NCBI GenBank assembly: GCA_964436865.1
Contig: CAYTFK010000185.1
Coordinates: 1 to 13,694, forward strand
Reading direction: 5' to 3'
From: JAXGPP01 sp964436865
GTDB lineage: Bacteria > Planctomycetota > Planctomycetia > Pirellulales > Thermoguttaceae
Length of the DNA: 13,694 bases
The notes beneath the pieces are model-generated. The model worked only from the letters and a program-made list of their open reading frames with translations. It was not told the DNA's origin and made no database searches. Shown piece by piece: positions 11,910-13,694 of this stretch. Within the stretch, counting starts at the first letter, position 1. Each line of letters begins with the position of its first letter. Made by a program: the position numbers and the translations under genes.

Positions 11910-13118
11910 ATGAAAGCCGCCCGTTACGTCCTTCTACTGGCCCTGATGCTCCTTCTGGCTGCACCCGCCCCTGCGGCCGACGACGCCCGGCCGGCGACCG
12001 GATTGCCAACGGCCCAGCCGGCCGAAGTGGGCATGGAGGCGGCCCCGCTTGCCCAGATCGCCCCGCGGATGCAGGCCTTCGTAGACCAGGGCGAGATCGC
12101 CGGAGCCGTCTGCCTCGTCGCGCGCCAGGGCCGAGTCGTGAGCCTGGAGGCGGTGGGCCAGGCCGACTTTGAGGGAAAGCGGCCGATGCGGCCCGACACG
12201 CTGTTCTGCATCGCCTCGATGACCAAGCCGATTACCGCCACCGCCCTGATGACGCTCGTGGACGAGGGGAAGCTGTCGATCGTCGAACCGGTCTCGCGCT
12301 ATCTGCCCGAGTTCAAGGAGACGGCGGTCGCCGGTGGAAAGGCCGTGCCGATTACGCTCAAACACCTCCTCACCCACACCTCGGGCTTGAGCGGCAGCCA
12401 GCAGAACCAAGGCTCGCTCGAAGAAACCGCACGGGCGCTGGCGAGGCAGCCGCTGGCGTTTGAGCCGGGCACGAAGTGGCAGTACAGTCCGGGCTTGAGC
12501 GTCATCGGCCGGGTGGTGGAGGTCGTCTCCGGTCAGTCGTTCGAGCAATTCCTCCAGGATCGCATCTTCGGCCCGCTGGCGATGGTCGACACGACCTTCC
12601 ATCCCACGCCTGAGCAGCAGTCGCGGCTTGCCCGGTTGTACCAGCGGGGCGCGCAAGACAAGTCCTTGGAGCCGGCGACGCACTGGCTTGTCGAGGTCAC
12701 GCCGGAAACGTCGCCGAATCCGTCCGGCGGTCTTTTCTCCACCGCGCCGGACATGGTCCGCTTCTACCAGATGATCTTGAACGGCGGCCAGCTTGATGGC
12801 CGGCGGATTGTCTCCGCGGCGTCGGTGCAGCAGATGACAACCCTGCAAACCGACGACTTGAGGACCGGCTTCACCGACGGCAACGGCTGGGGGTTGGGCT
12901 GGTGCCTCGTGCGCCAGCCGCAGGGCGTTACCCGGATGCTCTCGCCCGGCACCTTCGGCCACGGCGGCGCGTTCGGCACGCAGGGCTGGGTCGACCCCGA
13001 GCGCAAGATGATCTTCGTCTTCATGATCCAGCGAATCGGCCTGCCCAACAGCGACGCCTCCCCGATGCGCGACACCCTGCAGGACCTCGCCACACAGGCG
13101 GTCGTCGACAAGCGGTGA
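11910..13118 (+). CDS. Secreted serine hydrolase, beta-lactamase family (class C/EstB-like)
   Basis: 402 aa. Residues 1-23 are a signal peptide (MKAARYVLLLALMLLLAAPAPAADD), so it acts in the periplasm or outside the cell. The catalytic motif SxxK is S103-M-T-K106 (FCIASMTKPITA), with Ser103 as nucleophile. The tyrosine motif is Y192-S-P (KWQYSPGLSVIG), where Asn of the usual YxN is replaced by Pro. The third motif is H351-G-G (GHGGAFGTQGW) in place of KTG, as in esterase-like family members. LKHLLTHTSGL (150-160), NPSGGLFSTAPDM and GWGLGW are family signatures. Probable activity is an esterase or D-amino-peptidase type hydrolysis; beta-lactam resistance should not be assumed. The ATG at 11910 with AGGAG nine bases upstream was chosen over a frame opening at 11778. 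It is divergent from purH and appears monocistronic. Confidence 0.93.
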   Translation: MKAARYVLLLALMLLLAAPAPAADDARPATGLPTAQPAEVGMEAAPLAQIAPRMQAFVDQGEIAGAVCLVARQGRVVSLEAVGQADFEGKRPMRPDTLFCIASMTKPITATALMTLVDEGKLSIVEPVSRYLPEFKETAVAGGKAVPITLKHLLTHTSGLSGSQQNQGSLEETARALARQPLAFEPGTKWQYSPGLSVIGRVVEVVSGQSFEQFLQDRIFGPLAMVDTTFHPTPEQQSRLARLYQRGAQDKSLEPATHWLVEVTPETSPNPSGGLFSTAPDMVRFYQMILNGGQLDGRRIVSAASVQQMTTLQTDDLRTGFTDGNGWGLGWCLVRQPQGVTRMLSPGTFGHGGAFGTQGWVDPERKMIFVFMIQRIGLPNSDASPMRDTLQDLATQAVVDKR

Positions 13119-13162
13119 GTTGTCGGGTGGAGTGCGATGGATGAGTGTCACGTGAAGGGTGC

Positions 13163-13189
13163 CATGGCCACGGCTCCGCCGCGGAGATG
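13163..13189. repeat. Imperfect palindrome CATGGCCACGGC...GCCGCGGAGATG after the hydrolase gene
   Basis: CAT, an unpaired GG, then CCACGGC (13168-13174) face GCCGCGG (13178-13184), an unpaired AG, then ATG, around a TCC loop. There is one A-C mismatch in the inner stem. It starts 45 bp after the hydrolase stop, has no U-tract and could still hinder transcription. I recall palindromes of the CCATGGCCACGGC type as common in planctomycete intergenic DNA; here the right arm has diverged. Confidence 0.4.
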
Positions 13190-13278
13190 CGGGTACTGTG
13201 AGTCACGTGCTGAAATTGGCGTCTGCCACCACGCTACGCGGGGGCTAAGCGGAGGAGCTTCGGGAGTCTGCGTGGCCG

Positions 13279-13297
13279 GATGGTACTTTGTACCATC
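13279..13297. other. Perfect small inverted repeat GATGGTAC-TTT-GTACCATC
   Basis: An exact 8-bp stem with a 3-nt loop, in non-coding DNA. Neither strand continues with a T-run, so it is not a typical terminator. It could be an operator-like dyad or part of a structured RNA; nothing else supports either. Confidence 0.55.
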
Positions 13298-13438
13298 GAA
13301 GCGAAACAATATGCGAGGGTGTTTCGGTTGACTTGGTCTCGGGGCGTGGCGGTAAGTGGTTGAAGTGAAGGGGTTTCGCACCTGGGTCGCGGACGTAAGT
13401 TTTCTGCCACTTGTGGGTCGAGTGTTGAAGTTCCTAGA

Positions 13439-13477
13439 GGGGTGTGCGGTTGGGGGCGGCTGTAAAGGGTTGCGGGG
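13439..13477 (+). other. Loose G-quadruplex candidate
   Basis: Four G-runs (GGGG 13439-13442, GGGGG 13452-13456, GGG 13467-13469, GGGG 13474-13477) separated by 9, 10 and 4 nt. The first two loops exceed the strict 7-nt limit, so this is only a relaxed match inside the G-skewed terminal region. Confidence 0.3.
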
Positions 13478-13694
13478 AGCGGAGTTGCGACCGGAGCGAG
13501 GCTGGGCGCGAGTGGTGGAGAGTGGTGAGCGGTACATGGAACAGGACCTTTCGTTGGGGTGAATGATGGAGCCGATCGCGCGGGCGCGCGGATGGAGCGC
13601 GAGGCCCGGCGAGGGGCTTTTGCGGAGGCCGGCGCGGATGCGCCGGGCGACCGATCTATGTCAGTGTACATCTATATATTAAGCGTGGCCTAGA

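Larger units (their letters stand above)
13119..13694. other. Terminal non-coding region with strong G skew and hairpins
   Basis: 576 bp without a convincing gene. The open frames are low-complexity, Pro/Arg/Ser-rich and lack ribosome binding sites and family signatures. Counting directly, the 120 bases at 13441-13560 hold 61 G and 18 C on the plus strand. GTCACGTG occurs at 13147-13154 and 13202-13209. A GC-rich hairpin with a 7-bp stem and GGAT loop lies at 13629-13646. No tRNA, tmRNA, RNase P or SRP RNA signature is recognised. The last 35 bases are AT-rich (ATCTATATATTAA), unlike the rest. Confidence 0.6.

Noticed and set aside
11934..13151. A 405-aa minus-strand frame opposite the serine hydrolase
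   Set aside because: It is Arg/Gly/His-rich without any recognisable motif, while the plus strand has a signal peptide and SxxK/HGG motifs.
13651..13657. CCGATCT near the scaffold end as a second adapter remnant
   Set aside because: Only seven bases match; the preceding bases (GGGCGA) do not match the adapter CTCTT, so it is probably chance.
13234..13671. A 145-aa minus-strand frame in the terminal region
   Set aside because: It is low-complexity, rich in Pro, Ser, Ala and Arg, reflects the strong G skew of the other strand, and has no ribosome binding site or family signature.

Overview
The window is a 13.7 kb scaffold of GC-rich bacterial DNA from an assembly, with long spurious open frames opposite most genes. 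The gene families suggest a planctomycete, probably Pirellulales-like: a TPR-like helical protein of a kind I associate with planctomycetes, a secreted DUF3887 protein with carboxypeptidase-regulatory-like domains, a KaiC-like/PEP-binding fusion and an exported Csp-like cysteine protein. This assignment is inference from family resemblance and composition; no rRNA or tRNA is present to confirm it.

Layout. Positions 1-47 are not genomic: they are the end of an Illumina P7 adapter, an 8-nt index and the TruSeq read-2 adapter. From 51 to 4904 everything reads on the minus strand. In transcription order this is a TPR-like protein (GTG start at 4904), a 78-aa small protein overlapping an HNH endonuclease by 8 bp, a KaiC-like/PEP-binding protein of about 879 aa, and a Tat-exported four-helix-bundle cysteine protein resembling copper storage proteins. 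Two perfect or near-perfect hairpins follow the last gene. Positions 5099-6871 on the plus strand encode MutY fused in frame to a GNAT acetyltransferase, with a strong internal ribosome binding site ahead of the GNAT part. From 6944 to 11745 the minus strand carries purH, then a secreted DUF3887/carboxypeptidase-regulatory-like protein, then trpC. From 11910 to 13118 the plus strand encodes a secreted serine hydrolase of the beta-lactamase/esterase class. The last 576 bp hold no convincing gene but have strong G-over-C skew and several hairpins.

Assembly state. Two blocks of exactly 100 N interrupt the DUF3887 gene. The gap at 9692-9791 is false: the 55 bases before it are repeated exactly after it, so the contigs overlap by 55 bp, and collapsing the overlap restores one open reading frame. 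The gap at 7946-8045 has no such overlap and is a real break of unknown size. The gaps also let an 880-aa frame run through trpC and the DUF3887 gene; that frame is not a real protein.

The genes do not form one pathway. purH (last two steps to IMP), trpC (tryptophan synthesis) and mutY (oxidative DNA repair) are housekeeping genes. The most unusual items are the MutY catalytic-site substitution (Asp to Glu) with its GNAT fusion, the KaiC-like protein that has lost Walker A while fused to a PEP/pyruvate-binding domain without the phospho-histidine domain, and the small-protein/HNH gene pair. I see no clear new defence or mobile system.
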